A stretch of DNA of 64,000 nt from assembly GCA_963718315.1 (NCBI GenBank), contig CAVQZC010000007.1:124001-188000 (forward strand). The letters are read 5' to 3'. A model generated the notes under the pieces. The model was not told where the DNA came from. It saw nothing but the letters and a program-made list of their open reading frames with translations, and searched no databases. The translations under genes and the position numbers were made by a program. Shown here in pieces: positions 62,513 to 64,000 of this stretch. The first letter of the stretch is position 1. Every line of letters begins with the position of its first letter. Source of the stretch: CAVQZC01 sp963718315 (lineage in GTDB: Bacteria; Actinomycetota; Thermoleophilia; Gaiellales; JAICJC01).

Positions 62513-63250
62513 ATGGCCCATAGACAATCCCTGCAGGCGGTGCTCCTCGACTACGGCGATACGCTGTTCCACTTCAGGTACGAGCGGGCAACCCACCTGC
62601 GCGCCTGCGAGGAGCTGCTGCGCGCGGCCGGCGGTGACCCGGCAGACGCCGACACGCTGCTGGAGGCGTTCGGGCCGGCCTTCGAGCAGGCGGTCACCGA
62701 GCGCGACCCCGACACCGAGCTCGACTACCCGCTGCTGATGCGGGGACTGCTGGCGGCGGTCGGCATCCTTCCCGACGACGAGCGGCTGGAGGCTGCGCTG
62801 GAGGCGGAGCACCGAGCCTGGGATGGCGCGCGGGAGCTACACCCACAGACGCTCGAACTGCTGGACGGCCTGCGCGCTGCCGGGCTCGCGATCGCGATCG
62901 TCTCGAACACGTTCGATCCGCCCCGCCTGATGCACGAGGACCTCGCGGAATTCGGGATCGGCGAGCGGGTCGACGCCGAGGTCTTCTCGTCGGAGCTCGG
63001 CTTCCGCAAACCGCACCCGGAGATCTACCGGCAGGCGCTGACTCGGATCGGCGTCGAACCGGCGGCGGCCCTGTTCGCCGGCGATAGGGTGTTGGAGGAT
63101 GTGATCGGGCCTGCATCGCTGGGTCTCCGCACCTGCCTCTGCGTGTACTACCGGCAGGACGAGGGAGACCGCTCGCTGGCAGACGTTTGTGCTCGGACAC
63201 CCTTGGATGTGTTGAGTGCTGCCCATGAGGGGCTTGACGCGGCGGTATAG
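62513..63250 (+). CDS. HAD-family hydrolase
   Basis: 245 residues of the haloacid dehalogenase superfamily: motif I VLLDYGDTLF (nucleophile Asp13), motif II IAIVSNTFD, motif III Lys in LGFRKPHPEIYRQAL and motif IV LFAGDRVLEDVIGPASLGLR, with an all-helical cap in between. Probably a phosphatase for a small metabolite; substrate unknown. ATG 62513 with TAGGGT six bases upstream suggests a leaderless transcript. Confidence 0.87.
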   Translation: MAHRQSLQAVLLDYGDTLFHFRYERATHLRACEELLRAAGGDPADADTLLEAFGPAFEQAVTERDPDTELDYPLLMRGLLAAVGILPDDERLEAALEAEHRAWDGARELHPQTLELLDGLRAAGLAIAIVSNTFDPPRLMHEDLAEFGIGERVDAEVFSSELGFRKPHPEIYRQALTRIGVEPAAALFAGDRVLEDVIGPASLGLRTCLCVYYRQDEGDRSLADVCARTPLDVLSAAHEGLDAAV

Positions 63251-63253
63251 ACT
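63248..63253 (+). promoter_or_regulatory. -10 box, leaderless start of Cys-rich gene
   Basis: TAGACT, overlapping the HAD stop codon and ending seven bases before GTG 63261. Confidence 0.45.
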
Positions 63254-63260
63254 CTTGACC

Positions 63261-63659
63261 GTGGGCAGGATCCGACAGCCGCTGCCGATGGCCCCTCAGA
63301 CCGGCGAGGTTGAGTGCAGGCGCTGCGGCGTGGTCTGCCAGAAGGTCGTCCACCCCCAGCGCTGCCTGGAGCAGGCATGCCCGTTCCTGTACGCACGGGA
63401 GGCGTTCGGCCGTCGATACGCGGGTTGCATGCACGGGGTGTTCGCCTCGGAGATCGACGTCGAGTCCCTGGAGCAGGCCCGTCGCCGGCGCTTCGGGTTC
63501 GGCAGCGTGCGGGCGGTGCGCGACCCGCTTCCGATCTGCCCGTCTGCTGTGGAGCGCGCCTACGAGAACCGTGAGGAGCCGCTGGGCTGCGTGAACCCCG
63601 AGTTTCACGAGCTGCCCGACCGGCCCGCGTTCCGCGTCCTGGTCAACGATCCGAGGTAG
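63261..63659 (+). CDS. Cys-rich probable zinc-binding protein
   Basis: 132 residues from GTG 63261 (ATG 63288 is an alternative). VECRRCGVVCQKVVHPQRCL, then EQACPFLYAREAFGRRYAGC and MHGVFASEIDVESLEQARRR. The first 60 residues hold seven Cys in CxxC-type pairs plus His, consistent with one or two structural zinc sites; a later Pro-Ile-Cys-Pro and GCVNPEFHELP add two more Cys. Strong conservation-like density but no family I can name. Confidence 0.65.
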   Translation: MGRIRQPLPMAPQTGEVECRRCGVVCQKVVHPQRCLEQACPFLYAREAFGRRYAGCMHGVFASEIDVESLEQARRRRFGFGSVRAVRDPLPICPSAVERAYENREEPLGCVNPEFHELPDRPAFRVLVNDPR

Positions 63660-63667
63660 GTCCACGT

Positions 63668-64000
63668 TTGCGCTGGGTCCGGCGCTTGCTGTCCACGTCT
63701 GTCGTCTCACTCGCGGTACTGCTGGCACTAGGGAGCTCGTCGGTCAGCAGTGGGCTCAGCCGCCCGGCGAGCCCTCCGTCGCGGATCCATCCCGACCTCA
63801 CGTCCCGCGGGGCGATCAACCGCGGGCTGCCGCGGCGCCCGGCCGGTGAGGCGTTCCTGCTCGTCCGGCTGCCGGGTGAGAGCGACCTCGGCTCGCCGCG
63901 GTGGGGCTGGGCCGTCACCCGCCACCATGGCTGGGCGGATGTGCTCGCACAGGGACCGGACTCCACCATCACCCAGCATGTCCGGCTCGCCGCCGTCAAC
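63668..64000 (+). CDS. N-terminal part of an exported protein (partial)
   Basis: A frame starting at TTG 63668 (GAGGTAGG upstream) runs off the right edge after 111 codons. It begins RWVRRLLSTSVVSLAVLLAL and GSSSVSSG, a signal peptide, then a Pro/Arg-rich spacer and EAFLLVRLPGESDLGSPRWG. It is transcribed behind the Cys-rich gene. The remainder lies outside the window. Confidence 0.5.
   Translation, partial: MRWVRRLLSTSVVSLAVLLALGSSSVSSGLSRPASPPSRIHPDLTSRGAINRGLPRRPAGEAFLLVRLPGESDLGSPRWGWAVTRHHGWADVLAQGPDSTITQHVRLAAVN

Overview
The window is G+C-rich chromosomal DNA of an actinobacterium. The division and cell-wall cluster runs mraZ, rsmH, ftsL, ftsI, murE, murF, mraY, murD, ftsW, murG, murC, murB, ftsQ, ftsZ with no ftsA. 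The glycine decarboxylase P-protein is split into two subunits, and there is an actinobacterial-type Flp (tight adherence) pilus operon. A deep-branching class such as Thermoleophilia would fit, but that placement is inference from gene content and was not tested.

Layout. 0-7.3 kb: sparse genes (CPA1 antiporter, GGDEF protein, DUF6582-like protein, isochorismatase-fold hydrolase, GNAT) separated by decayed stretches, ending in two joined gene remnants. 7.3-16.1 kb: accessory DNA. It holds a decayed copy of an unusual element, an XRE regulator, a set of overlapping unknown genes behind a 16-bp palindrome, a LanC-like remnant, and then a five-gene transposon-like element (11.8-16.1 kb). That element combines three proteins carrying homing-endonuclease-associated-type repeats, a small zinc-finger protein and a probable DDE transposase. 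Its right edge abuts a histidine kinase gene that has lost its 5' half. 16.8-21.9 kb: Flp pilus assembly operon. 22-27.4 kb: a two-gene unit sharing an NTAGRDM motif, msrA, a pilin-like gene and a five-PAS GGDEF protein. 27.4-33.3 kb: aldehyde dehydrogenase, 2H phosphoesterase, the NAD salvage operon nrtR-pncB-nadE, and a principal-type sigma factor. 33.7-50.3 kb: a NlpC/P60 hydrolase diverging from the division and cell-wall (dcw) cluster. 50.3-54.3 kb: an accessory island bracketed by direct repeats of the ftsZ 3' end. 54.3-64 kb: secreted phosphoesterase, the complete glycine cleavage operon gcvT-gcvH-gcvPA-gcvPB, a secreted propeller-like protein, small unknown genes, a HAD hydrolase and a Cys-rich protein.

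Two themes cut across regions. First, many reading frames are broken by single-base shifts, including genes that must work for the cell to live (rsmH, murE, murF, murD, ftsW, murG, murC). I read these as sequencing or assembly indels and annotate each gene across its breaks. Second, many genes have a TAnnnT -10 hexamer only 6-10 bases before the start codon and no ribosome-binding site, which suggests common leaderless transcription. I used this to choose several starts.

The most novel candidates are the HNH-repeat/transposase element with its decayed second copy, the ftsZ-bracketed island without an integrase, and the paired NTAGRDM proteins.
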